A program made the translations under genes and the position numbers. From JAHWKI01 sp035513575 (GTDB lineage Bacteria; Gemmatimonadota; Gemmatimonadetes; Longimicrobiales; RSA9), in the NCBI GenBank assembly GCA_035513575.1, contig DATKBW010000045.1, forward strand, positions 3,146 to 67,145: a stretch of 64,000 bases of DNA. Reading direction: 5' to 3'. Positions 36,308 to 43,910 of the stretch are shown piece after piece. The number at the start of each line of letters is the position of its first letter. Positions within the stretch are counted from its first letter, which is position 1. A model generated the notes under the pieces. The model saw only the letters and a list, made by a program, of their open reading frames with translations. It was not told where the DNA came from and searched no databases.

Positions 36308-37657
36308 TCAGGTCGAGCTCGAGGCCGGCCTCACGACCAGCGTGGTCCGGTTGCCGGGCGTGATGTACTGGCGGGCCACTCGCAGGATGTCGGCGGTGGT
36401 CACGCGCATGAAGGCGTCGAGGTCTTCGTTGATGGCGCCGATTTCCCCGTGCATGACCCGGTAGTGATGGAGCTGGCTCGCCTTCGCCGCGACCGTCTGA
36501 CGCCCCATGATCATCCCCGCCCGCGTCTGGTTCTTGACCTTCTGCAGCTCCCGCTCGGTGACGCCGTCGCGAAGGAGCCGGTCCAGCTCTTCCCGAACGA
36601 GCGTCCGCAGCCGGGACACATCGACGCCCTGGTTCGGGAGCGCGAAGATCTGGAGCGTCCCCGGGCCGAGGCCGCTGGATGCCCCGCCACCCACCTGCAG
36701 CGCCACCTTCTCCTCCTTCACCAGCCGCTGGTACAGCCGGCTCGACTCGCCGCCCATGAGGATGCTCCCCAGCAGCGACAGGGCGCGCGCGTCGGGATGG
36801 ACGTGCTCGGGGATCGCGTACGCCTCGGTGATCAGCGGCAGCGTGGCCAGTTCATCGGTCAGGGTGACGTCCCGCGGGCCGTCCGCACGCGGCACGTTCG
36901 TCACCGGCGGCAGCGGCGCCACGTCCGGGCCCCGCCGCATGTGGCCGAAGTACTCCTCCGCCAGCGCCCGCACCTGGGCCACGGTCACGTCGCCGGCCAC
37001 CACGACGGCGGCGTTGTTGGGGACGTAGAAGCGCTCGTAGAACTCCCGCGCGTCATCGCCGGTGGCGGCATCCAGGTCCTCCATGGAGCCGATCACGGAG
37101 TGCTCGTACGGCCCGTAGTCGATGGCTAGCGTGTCCATGACCTCCCACAGGGCCTTGCCGTAGGGCTGGTTGTCCACCCGCAGGCGACGCTCCTCCTTCA
37201 CCACCTCCCGCTCCCGCCGGAAGTTCTCCTCGTTCACGACCAGGTTGGTCATCCGGTCCGCCTCCAGCCACAGGGCGACGTTGAGCTGGTTCGACGGGAC
37301 CGTCTCGAAGTAGGCCGTGCGGTCCTTGTTCGTCGTGCCGTTGAGGCTCCCGCCGGCACCCGTGATCAACGCGTCGAACCGCCCCCTCTCGAGGTTGGTC
37401 GTCTCGATGAACATCATATGCTCGAACAGGTGCGCGAATCCGCTCCGGCCAGGTGGCTCATGGGCGGAGCCGACGTCGTACCAGACCTCGACGTGGGCCA
37501 CCGGGACCGAGTGGTCCTCGTGCACGATGAACTGGAGGCCGTTGTCGAGGGTGAAGCTCTCGTAGCGAATGGGCTCGGCGGTCTGGGCCCGGGCCGGCCC
37601 CGCCAGGGCCGCCGCGGCGACCCCGGCCAGCGCGGCCATCCTGACGTGACGTTGCAT
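36308..37657 (-). CDS. M16 zinc metalloprotease, catalytic subunit
   Basis: A 449-residue secreted peptidase (signal peptide 1-~24). The inverted zinc motif H76LFEH80 is intact in FAHLFEHMMF, and the third ligand lies in the REVVKEERR helix. The second half has EEKVALQVGGGASS. It should cut small peptides in the periplasm together with the non-catalytic partner encoded 12 bases downstream. This pairing follows the mitochondrial-processing-peptidase-like logic of paired M16 subunits. Confidence 0.93.
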   Translation of the reverse strand: MQRHVRMAALAGVAAAALAGPARAQTAEPIRYESFTLDNGLQFIVHEDHSVPVAHVEVWYDVGSAHEPPGRSGFAHLFEHMMFIETTNLERGRFDALITGAGGSLNGTTNKDRTAYFETVPSNQLNVALWLEADRMTNLVVNEENFRREREVVKEERRLRVDNQPYGKALWEVMDTLAIDYGPYEHSVIGSMEDLDAATGDDAREFYERFYVPNNAAVVVAGDVTVAQVRALAEEYFGHMRRGPDVAPLPPVTNVPRADGPRDVTLTDELATLPLITEAYAIPEHVHPDARALSLLGSILMGGESSRLYQRLVKEEKVALQVGGGASSGLGPGTLQIFALPNQGVDVSRLRTLVREELDRLLRDGVTERELQKVKNQTRAGMIMGRQTVAAKASQLHHYRVMHGEIGAINEDLDAFMRVTTADILRVARQYITPGNRTTLVVRPASSST

Positions 37658-37695
37658 GCGGTTCTCCGAGATACGGGCTTTCGGGCAGGTGCGGT

Positions 37696-37724
37696 AGAGT
37701 ACGGTCCGCGGCCGCGCAATTCAA
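37696..37724 (-). promoter_or_regulatory. Predicted promoter of the M16-glycosyltransferase operon
   Basis: On the minus strand TTGAAT (37724-37719), 17 bases and TACTCT (37701-37696). The start site would be near 37689, about 32 bases before the ATG, which is preceded by GGAG. Confidence 0.5.
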
Positions 37725-37807
37725 CCGACCGGAAACCACGTCGACCGTCTGGGAGACCGCGGTGACCACGGGGACGAATCGCGCGACCGCGGCCGCGGCC
37801 GGCCGCC

Positions 37808-40699
37808 TCAGGCGGTGCGCGTCCCCGCCAGGAGCGGACGCAGGTAGGCGCCCGTATGCGACGACGCCTCCGCCGCCACATCCGCCGGCCGCCCCGCGGC
37901 GACGACCGTCCCGCCGCCGGCGCCGGCCTCGGGGCCCATGTCGATCACCCAGTCCGCCGCGCGGATGACGTCCAGGTTGTGCTCGATCACCAGGACGGTG
38001 TGCCCCGCGTCCACGAGCTTCTGGAGCACGGCGAGGAGCTTGTGGACCTCGGGACCGGACAGGCCGGTGGTCGGCTCGTCCATGATGTACAGCCGCTTCC
38101 CCCGTTTCTTCCCCGCCCCCGCCAGCTCCCGCGCGATCTTCATCCGCTGCGCCTCGCCCCCGGACAGCGTGGGCGCCGCCTGACCGAGCCGGAGATAGCC
38201 GAGCCCCACCTGCTGGAGCTGCCACAGCATCTTCCCCAGCCGGTCCTCGCGGATGAAGAACCTGATGGCCTCGTCGATGGTGAGGTCGAGGACGTCCCGG
38301 ATGGACAGCCCCTTCACCTTCACCTCCAGCGTCTCCGGCGCGTACCGGGCCCCGCCGCAGCGGTCGCAGGGCACGTAGACGTCCGCCATGAACACCATCT
38401 CGACCTGCACGACGCCATCCCCCTTGCACGCCTCGCAGCGCCCGCCCTTCGTGTTGAAGCTGAACCGACCCGGCCGGTACTTCCGCTCCCGGGCGAGGGG
38501 CTGCTCCGCGAAGATCCGCCGCACCTCGTCGAACGCCTTGGTGTACGTGGCCGGGTTCGAGCGCGGCGTGCGGCCGATGGGCGACTGGTCCACGAGCACC
38601 ACCGCGTCCAGGTAGCCCGCGCCCTCCAGCGACGCGTACCTGCCCACCGCCTCCCCCAGGTGCTCCTTCGCCGAGTGGCTCCCCTCCAGCTCCCGCTCGA
38701 GCGCCCGGTACAGGATGTCGTGCACCAGCGTCGACTTCCCGCTCCCGCTCACCCCCGTCACCACCGTCAGGGTGTGCAGCGGGATGGAGACATCCACGCC
38801 GTCCAGGTTGTGCAGCCGCGCCCCCCGCACCTCCAGTCGCGCCCCGTCCACCGCCCGCTCCCGCGAGCGCGGCGCCTCGAGCCGCCCGGAGAGGTAGAGG
38901 CCCGTCGGCGTCGGCCCGGAAGTCGAAGTCGAAGTCGATCCGCCCTCCAGCTCCTGGACGCTCCCCTGGAACACCACCTCCCCGCCCTTCTCCCCCGACC
39001 CGGGCCCGAGCTCGACGACGTGGTCCGCGCGCCGGATCAGCTCCGGGTCGTGCTCGACGACCAGGACGGTGTTGCCGGCGTCCCGGAGCTTCTCGAGGAG
39101 GGTGATGAGGCGCTGGTTGTCCCGGGGGTGGAGCCCGATGGTGGGTTCGTCGAGGACGTAGAGCGTGTCCACGAGGGAGGACCCGAGGGAGTTCGCCAGC
39201 GAGATCCGCTGCGCCTCGCCGCCGCTGAGGGTCCGGACCTGCCGGTCCAGCGACAGGTACCCGAGCCCCACATCGTCCAGGAACGACAGCCGGGCCTCGA
39301 TCTCCCGCAGGATCGGCCCCGCCAGCGCCGCCTCGGACTCCCGGAGCCCGTGTCCGTCGCCGGCCGCGGTCAGGCCGGTGAACCAGGCGCGGGCCTGGCC
39401 GATGGTCATGCCCGAGACCTCGCCGATGTGCCGCCCGCCGACCCGGACCCACAGCGCCTCCGGTCGGAGCCGCGCGCCGCCGCACTCCCCGCAGGTGCGC
39501 GCGAGCTGGTACTTGCGCAGGAACACGCGGATGTAGGCCTTGTAGCGCTTCCGCTCGCGGGAGCGGAGGAAGGGGACGACGCCCTGGAAGCTCCGTTCCC
39601 GCGCCTTCCGGCGGACGCCCCGGATGACGTGGCGGCGGAATCGCTCGGGCAGGTCCAGCCAGCGGGTGTCCAGGTCCACGCCGCGCTGTTTCGCGAACTC
39701 GAACAGCCGCGTCCGGTACTTCCGCCGATAGCGCTTCACCTCCCACGGGTCGATGGCGCCCTCCCGCAGCGTGCGGGTGGGGACGGGCACGATCAGCGAC
39801 TCGTCGTATTCCAGCACCGCGCCGAACCCGGTGCACGTCTGGCACGAGCCGTAGGGGTTGTTGAAGCTGAACAGCCGCGGCGTCGGGTCCAGGAAGGGGA
39901 TGTCCGGGTGCCGCTCGCAGCGGAACCGTTCCGAGAAGCCGAGGTGGCGGGGCCCGGCGTCGTCGTGGACGACCACCACCGCTTCCCCCTCCCCCTCGCC
40001 GAAGGACGTGCCCATGGAGTCCGCCAGCCGCTCGCGGACGCCGGGCTCCACCTTGAGGCGGTCCACCACCACCAGGACCCGCGGCTCCTTCGCCAGGTCG
40101 TGGCCGAGCCGTTCGGGATCCTCCGCGCCCGGCTCGTCCAGCGTCACGGTGTCCCCGCCGGCCAGCACGCGGACGAACCCCATCTCCCGCAGGTTCTCCA
40201 CCACGATCCGGTGCCCCGCCCGGGCGCTGAGGGGGAGCGGGAAGGCGACGATGATCCGGGTCCCCTCGGGCAGCGCCAGCACCGCGTCCGTCGCGCTCTG
40301 CACCGTGTCCGGCCGGACCTCCCCGCCGCACTCGGGGCAGTGCGTCCGGCCGGCGCGGGCCCAGAGCAGGCGGAGGTAGTCGTGCACCTCGGTGGCCGTG
40401 CCGACGGTGGAGCGGCTGGTCTTCGTGGGGTTCTTCTGCTCGATGGCCACCGCCGGCGCGATCCCCTCGACGGAATCGACCGCCGGCTTCTCCATCCGCT
40501 CCAGGAACTGCTTCGCGTACGTGGACAGGGACTCCACGTACCGCCGCTGCCCCTCGGCGTAGATGGTGTCGAACGCCAGCGAGCTCTTCCCCGACCCGCT
40601 CGGTCCCGTCACCACGACGAGCTTCCGGTGCGGGATCTCGAGGTCGAACCCCTTCAGGTTGTGCTGCCGCGCGTTGCGGATGGTGATGCGGTCTTTCAC
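37808..40699 (-). CDS. uvrA: Excinuclease ABC subunit A
   Basis: A 963-residue DNA damage sensor of nucleotide excision repair with two ABC ATPase modules. Walker A motifs: GPSGSGKSSLAF near residue 33 and GVSGSGKSTLVHDIL in the second half. ABC signatures LSGGEAQRI and LSGGEAQRMKIAREL are both present. Zinc-finger pairs are visible in CPECGGEV, CGECGGARL, CEACKGDG and CDRCGGARY. A short S-T repeat linker (see 38921) sits between the modules. The start is a GTG giving MKDRITIRNARQHNL, which begins the first ATP-binding domain, so it is convincing. Confidence 0.97.
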   Translation of the reverse strand: MKDRITIRNARQHNLKGFDLEIPHRKLVVVTGPSGSGKSSLAFDTIYAEGQRRYVESLSTYAKQFLERMEKPAVDSVEGIAPAVAIEQKNPTKTSRSTVGTATEVHDYLRLLWARAGRTHCPECGGEVRPDTVQSATDAVLALPEGTRIIVAFPLPLSARAGHRIVVENLREMGFVRVLAGGDTVTLDEPGAEDPERLGHDLAKEPRVLVVVDRLKVEPGVRERLADSMGTSFGEGEGEAVVVVHDDAGPRHLGFSERFRCERHPDIPFLDPTPRLFSFNNPYGSCQTCTGFGAVLEYDESLIVPVPTRTLREGAIDPWEVKRYRRKYRTRLFEFAKQRGVDLDTRWLDLPERFRRHVIRGVRRKARERSFQGVVPFLRSRERKRYKAYIRVFLRKYQLARTCGECGGARLRPEALWVRVGGRHIGEVSGMTIGQARAWFTGLTAAGDGHGLRESEAALAGPILREIEARLSFLDDVGLGYLSLDRQVRTLSGGEAQRISLANSLGSSLVDTLYVLDEPTIGLHPRDNQRLITLLEKLRDAGNTVLVVEHDPELIRRADHVVELGPGSGEKGGEVVFQGSVQELEGGSTSTSTSGPTPTGLYLSGRLEAPRSRERAVDGARLEVRGARLHNLDGVDVSIPLHTLTVVTGVSGSGKSTLVHDILYRALERELEGSHSAKEHLGEAVGRYASLEGAGYLDAVVLVDQSPIGRTPRSNPATYTKAFDEVRRIFAEQPLARERKYRPGRFSFNTKGGRCEACKGDGVVQVEMVFMADVYVPCDRCGGARYAPETLEVKVKGLSIRDVLDLTIDEAIRFFIREDRLGKMLWQLQQVGLGYLRLGQAAPTLSGGEAQRMKIARELAGAGKKRGKRLYIMDEPTTGLSGPEVHKLLAVLQKLVDAGHTVLVIEHNLDVIRAADWVIDMGPEAGAGGGTVVAAGRPADVAAEASSHTGAYLRPLLAGTRTA
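38921..38938. repeat. 3 x AGTCGA in-frame repeat inside uvrA
   Basis: Three exact hexamers encode an STSTSTS linker in UvrA, in a region where other UvrA proteins vary. Being a multiple of three bases, copy change would keep the frame. Confidence 0.7.
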
Positions 40700-40826
40700 T
40701 GCGGTCGAACTCGGGTTCGCGTGCCGCCGGAGCGTCTCGGTCCGGGCCCCCCGGCTGGAGCCGGGGCAAGGCTGGTGCTACCCCGATGGGCGCGTCGTGT
40801 GCGTTCTTCAGCCCGGGGTCATTCCC

Positions 40827-41504
40827 TCACCCTGGTGGGCGGCGCGCCCGGGGGTTGCGGCACGGATCGCCCGGGGGCAGCTGCCAGCGCACCGTGTCGC
40901 CGGGGGGACAGGCGACCTCGACCGTGAACGTCATCTGGACCCAGACCGGTACCGGGACGCGGTCGATCCGGGCGGGGTGAAAGACCGCGCGTTTGCCGGC
41001 CCCGAGGATGCCGGCGTCCAGGATCGGGTCTCCCGTCGCCCGGAACACCTGGCCCTCGTCCACCCGGCCGGCGGTGTCCACGTGCAGGAGCACCTCCGCG
41101 GAGACCTCACGCCCGTGCAGGTGGTACAGGTCCTCCAGGGCCCGCTGCGCCTCGCGGGCGTCGGCGACGAGGGGGCGGCAGGCCTGCGACGGGCCCACCG
41201 CCAGGCGCGTCACCCGTCCGCCCGCCCGCTCGATCAGCAGGCGTCCACCCCGCCCCTCCCCGGGCGCGCCCCGGATCAGCGGCTCGAGGGCCGCCTGCAG
41301 CGCCGCGGCCTCGGGCTCGGGCAGCGACGCTTCGATGCGGCGGTAGCGGCCCCGCTGGCCGGCCGAGTCCACGGAGACGGAGAGCAGAAGGGCGCCATCG
41401 GCCGTTCCCGCCCCTTCTGCGGCGGCAACGGCGGCAGCGGAGTCGATGATGGCCGCCGGGCGAAAGTCGCCCCCCGAGAGGGCACACTGCTGTCCCCGAG
41501 GCAA
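40827..41504 (-). CDS. TonB-C-terminal-like protein, start uncertain
   Basis: A protein of at least 225 residues whose last ~80 residues resemble the TonB C-terminal domain (AEVLLHVDTAGRVDEGQVFRA, then AVFHPARIDRVPVPVWVQM). The listed TTG start is not convincing: the same frame continues upstream to about 41600 and encodes what looks like a lipoprotein signal (IRRILLVGILIGCAGA). No ATG, GTG or TTG was found before it. The start may be a rare codon, or a frameshift may hide it. The gene would then sit directly after the arginase-family gene. Function is unknown; an energy-transduction link is only suggested by the domain. Confidence 0.6.
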   Translation of the reverse strand: MPRGQQCALSGGDFRPAAIIDSAAAVAAAEGAGTADGALLLSVSVDSAGQRGRYRRIEASLPEPEAAALQAALEPLIRGAPGEGRGGRLLIERAGGRVTRLAVGPSQACRPLVADAREAQRALEDLYHLHGREVSAEVLLHVDTAGRVDEGQVFRATGDPILDAGILGAGKRAVFHPARIDRVPVPVWVQMTFTVEVACPPGDTVRWQLPPGDPCRNPRARRPPG

Positions 41505-41604
41505 CTCCCAGGGCGTGATCTCCAGCAGGGACCGCTCGGCCGCCCCGGCGCAGCCGATCAGGATCCCGACGAGAAGGATGCGACGGATGTCTCTGCTCCC
41601 GCGT

Positions 41605-42471
41605 TCAACCCGTTGCGGCCGCGCCTGCGGCCTCGGCGAGGATCCCGGTGATTATAGCGGTGGCCGCCGCGGAGTCGCGACCCCGCTCGTCGTAGGCCGG
41701 GTCGAAGGCCGTCACGGCGGCGGCCAGCGGCCGCGCCTTCCCGGCCGCGCGCGCGACCACCTCGATCACCTCGGCCACCGTGAGCCCGTCCGGCGCAGCG
41801 AACGCGTTCGCCCGGGCCACCGCCGGGTCGAGCACGTCCAGGTCCACGTGCAGGTACAACCCCGGGAGCCCTTCGAAGCGACTCAGTGCGCCGTCCAGCC
41901 CGGCGCCCGCGGACCGCGCCTGGGCCGCCGTGATCCGTCCGATCTCCGACGACGCCAGCAGCGCCTCCTCCGGCGGGTCGAGGTCCCGCACGCCCACGAA
42001 CGCGAAATGGCTGTCGTCCACCGGCGCAAAGCCGGCGAGCGAGCCCGTCAGCCCCGTCCAGCAGCGGCCCGTGAGCGTCGCGGTGGCCATCCCGTCCAGG
42101 AACCCGCTCCGCGTTGTCTCGGGCGTGTTCAGGTCCGCGTGGGCGTCGAACCAGAGCACGCCGGTGCGGTCCGACGCGAGCCCCGCCACGGTCCCGAGCG
42201 CGGACGAGCAGTTGCCGGCCAGGACCAGCGGGAACTCGCCGCTCGCCCGCGCCTCGCGGACCTCCCGCGCGATGGACCGGGCGAGGTCGAAGGCGACGGC
42301 GGTCTCTGTGGGCGGGTCCAGGTCGCTGTCGATCATCACGATCCGCGGCTCGTGCCCCGCGTCGGCGAGCGCATCCTCGAGGCCGTACTCGATCAGGTGG
42401 AGCGGGCCGCGCCCCATCCGCACGGCGCGGTGGCCGGAATCGTAAGGCACGACGAGGATCCTGACGTCCAT
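41605..42471 (-). CDS. Arginase/ureohydrolase family protein
   Basis: A 288-residue binuclear-manganese hydrolase fold. DAHAD (D109, H111, D113) and the late HVDLDVLDP supply the metal ligands. The first His-bearing motif, GGDHS in arginase, reads GNCSS (Cys88). This substitution occurs in a branch of arginase-like proteins of unknown substrate, so a true arginase activity should not be assumed. A GTG two codons upstream is an alternative start. Confidence 0.85.
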   Translation of the reverse strand: MDVRILVVPYDSGHRAVRMGRGPLHLIEYGLEDALADAGHEPRIVMIDSDLDPPTETAVAFDLARSIAREVREARASGEFPLVLAGNCSSALGTVAGLASDRTGVLWFDAHADLNTPETTRSGFLDGMATATLTGRCWTGLTGSLAGFAPVDDSHFAFVGVRDLDPPEEALLASSEIGRITAAQARSAGAGLDGALSRFEGLPGLYLHVDLDVLDPAVARANAFAAPDGLTVAEVIEVVARAAGKARPLAAAVTAFDPAYDERGRDSAAATAIITGILAEAAGAAATG

Positions 42472-42601
42472 GAGCACTGTCCTTTCGCTACGGGGCCCTC
42501 GCGCGGCCGGGCCACCCTCTATCCATAGACCCGAACGCACCGGCCACGCCAGGGGCCGGGCCGGTCCCGCCGGATGCCTCAGCGCGCCGCGCGGGCCGGG
42601 G

Positions 42602-42630
42602 TTCACCCGGGCGCGGGGCGCGGCTATCTT
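42602..42630 (+). promoter_or_regulatory. Predicted near-leaderless promoter of the YheT-like gene
   Basis: TTCACC (42602-42607), 17 bases and TATCTT (42625-42630). The -10 element ends only nine bases before the ATG at 42640, so the message would have almost no leader. Confidence 0.55.
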
Positions 42631-42639
42631 CGTCCGCCC

Positions 42640-43692
42640 ATGAGCACGCCGCGCCCGTCCGTCCCTTCCCCCGCCCCCGGGGCCGCCCCGCCCGCGGGGG
42701 CCGCCGTCATCCGGCCGTACCGCCCGGCGCGCGGTCTGGGCAACGGCCACGTCCAGACCATCCTGGGCAAGTTCCTCCGCCCCCGCACCCCGCTCCCGGT
42801 CCGTCGCGAGCGGATCGAGACCCCCGATGGCGACTTCCTGGACCTCGACTTCGTCCGCGGCGCCCGGGCGGATGCGCCGCCCGTGCTGGTGCTCCACGGG
42901 CTCGAGGGCGCGGCCAGCCGGAGCTACATCCACAACACTTTCCGTGCGCTGCTGGAGGCCGGGCTCGCCCCGGTCGGGCTCAACTTCCGCGGGTGCAGCG
43001 GCGAGCCGAACCGGACGGTGCGGGCCTACCACTCGGGCGAGACCGGGGACGTCGGGATGGTCGTGGACCTGCTCGCCGAACGGGGCGGCCGTCCCGCGGG
43101 GCTGGTCGGGTACTCCCTCGGCGGGAACGTCACCCTGAAGCTGGTCGGCGAGCTCGGGGTCCGCGCCCGCGAGCGCGTGGGCGCGGCGGCGGCCATCAGC
43201 GTCCCGTTCGACCTGGCGGCGGGAGCGGACCGGATCGGCACGGGGCTCATGGGGCGGATCTACACGCGCTACTTCATGCGCAGCCTGCTCCGGAAGGTCG
43301 AGCTCAAGGCCGACCTGCTGCGCGACGCCTGCGACCTGGCTGACGTCCGGCGCGCGCGCACGCTCCGGCAGTTCGACGAGGCCGCCACCGCCCCGCTCCA
43401 CGGCTTCGAGAGCGCCCGCGACTACTACGAGCGGTCCAGCTCAGCCGCGTTCATCGCGCACATCCGCGTGCCCACCCTCATCCTCCACTCCGAGGACGAC
43501 CCGTTCCTCCCATCCGACCGGATCCCCGCCGCGGCCATGGCCGCGAACCCGTGGGTCACGCCGGTGATCACGCGGCGCGGCGGTCACGTGGGGTTCATCG
43601 AGGGCGGCCTGCGCCGGCCTCGCTTCTGGGCGGAGGAGACGCTGGCGTCGTGGCTCGCCGCGACCCTTGACCCGGCGCCGGCTCGTCGTTAG
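42640..43692 (+). CDS. YheT-family alpha/beta hydrolase
   Basis: A 350-residue serine hydrolase of the YheT/EMB8 group: ARGLGNGHVQTILGKFLRP start block, oxyanion LHGLEGAASRSYI, NFRGCSGEPN, nucleophile in GYSLGGNVTLK, acid in HSEDDPFLP and His in RRGGHVGFIEG. No signal peptide. Relatives act as lipases or esterases; the substrate is unknown. The end of this gene contains the his operon promoter: the -35 element is inside the coding region and the TAG stop is the first half of the -10 hexamer. Confidence 0.9.
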   Translation: MSTPRPSVPSPAPGAAPPAGAAVIRPYRPARGLGNGHVQTILGKFLRPRTPLPVRRERIETPDGDFLDLDFVRGARADAPPVLVLHGLEGAASRSYIHNTFRALLEAGLAPVGLNFRGCSGEPNRTVRAYHSGETGDVGMVVDLLAERGGRPAGLVGYSLGGNVTLKLVGELGVRARERVGAAAAISVPFDLAAGADRIGTGLMGRIYTRYFMRSLLRKVELKADLLRDACDLADVRRARTLRQFDEAATAPLHGFESARDYYERSSSAAFIAHIRVPTLILHSEDDPFLPSDRIPAAAMAANPWVTPVITRRGGHVGFIEGGLRRPRFWAEETLASWLAATLDPAPARR

Positions 43693-43695
43693 GCT
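43667..43695 (+). promoter_or_regulatory. Predicted promoter of the histidine operon
   Basis: TTGACC (43667-43672), exactly 17 bases and TAGGCT (43690-43695). The -35 element lies within the end of the upstream hydrolase gene. Initiation would fall about 7 bases after the -10, at or within a couple of bases of the leader-peptide ATG (43704), so the attenuator transcript should be nearly leaderless. Confidence 0.6.
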
Positions 43696-43703
43696 CCCGA
43701 ACC

Positions 43704-43790
43704 ATGACGAACGCGCGCAGCCGCCAGCACCATCACCATCATCACGGCCCCGGACGGGTCGCGGTGGTGGCGTGTGCGCTCGTGATGTAG
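43704..43790 (+). CDS. hisL: Histidine operon leader peptide with six consecutive His
   Basis: A 28-codon ORF, starting MTNARSRQ, then six histidines in a row (CAC CAT CAC CAT CAT CAC, 43728-43745), then GPGRVAVVACALVM and a TAG stop. It lies directly upstream of hisG behind a promoter and ahead of a terminator. Runs of His codons in a short ORF at this position are the signature of transcription attenuation (seven consecutive His in enterobacterial hisL). Translation speed through these codons reports charged tRNA-His. No strong ribosome site is present, which fits a leaderless start. The ORF is below the size limit of routine gene finders. Confidence 0.92.
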   Translation: MTNARSRQHHHHHHGPGRVAVVACALVM

Positions 43791-43842
43791 GACGAACGAC
43801 AGACGCAGGCCGCCACGGCCCGTCCCTGACCGGGGGCGGGCC
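43722..43842 (+). promoter_or_regulatory. His operon transcription attenuator (alternative RNA structures)
   Basis: Three competing pairings can be drawn by hand. 1:2 pairs 43722-43731, at the first His codons, with 43763-43772 (nine of ten positions match). 2:3 pairs 43752-43758 (GGACGGG) with 43819-43825 (CCCGTCC), and 43767-43772 (GTGGCG) with 43811-43816 (CGCCAC), all perfect. 3:4 is the terminator stem, 43817-43826 with 43833-43842. A ribosome stalled for lack of His-tRNA would cover segment 1 and free segment 2 to form the antiterminator; free passage to the stop at 43788 favours the terminator. The mechanism follows established his attenuation; the pairings are my reading and have not been folded computationally. 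Confidence 0.85.
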
Positions 43843-43852
43843 CTTTTGTTTT
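43817..43852 (+). terminator. His attenuator terminator
   Basis: A 10-base-pair GC-rich stem (43817-43826 with 43833-43842, one G-U pair) closes a 6-base loop and is followed by a T-rich tail (CTTTTGTTTT). It lies 26 bases after the leader stop codon and 58 bases before hisG. Confidence 0.88.
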
Positions 43853-43910
43853 CCCCCCCGGTCTCCCTCGGGCCCAGCGGACCAGAACCTCGAGACGGAA
43901 GACCGACAGC

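Noticed and set aside
40749..40766. CCCCGGC/GCCGGGG hairpin between uvrA and the TonB-like gene as a terminator
   Set aside because: The stem is perfect over 7 bp, but no T-run follows on either strand, so a terminator call is unsupported.
43704..43790. The six-His run as a random or artificial His-tag-like stretch
   Set aside because: It sits in a short ORF between a promoter and a terminator directly upstream of hisG, with matching alternative RNA pairings, so attenuation explains it fully.
43693..43910. A T-box or riboswitch ahead of hisG
   Set aside because: No T-box sequence or tRNA-like specifier stem is visible; the leader-peptide attenuator accounts for the conserved-looking elements.
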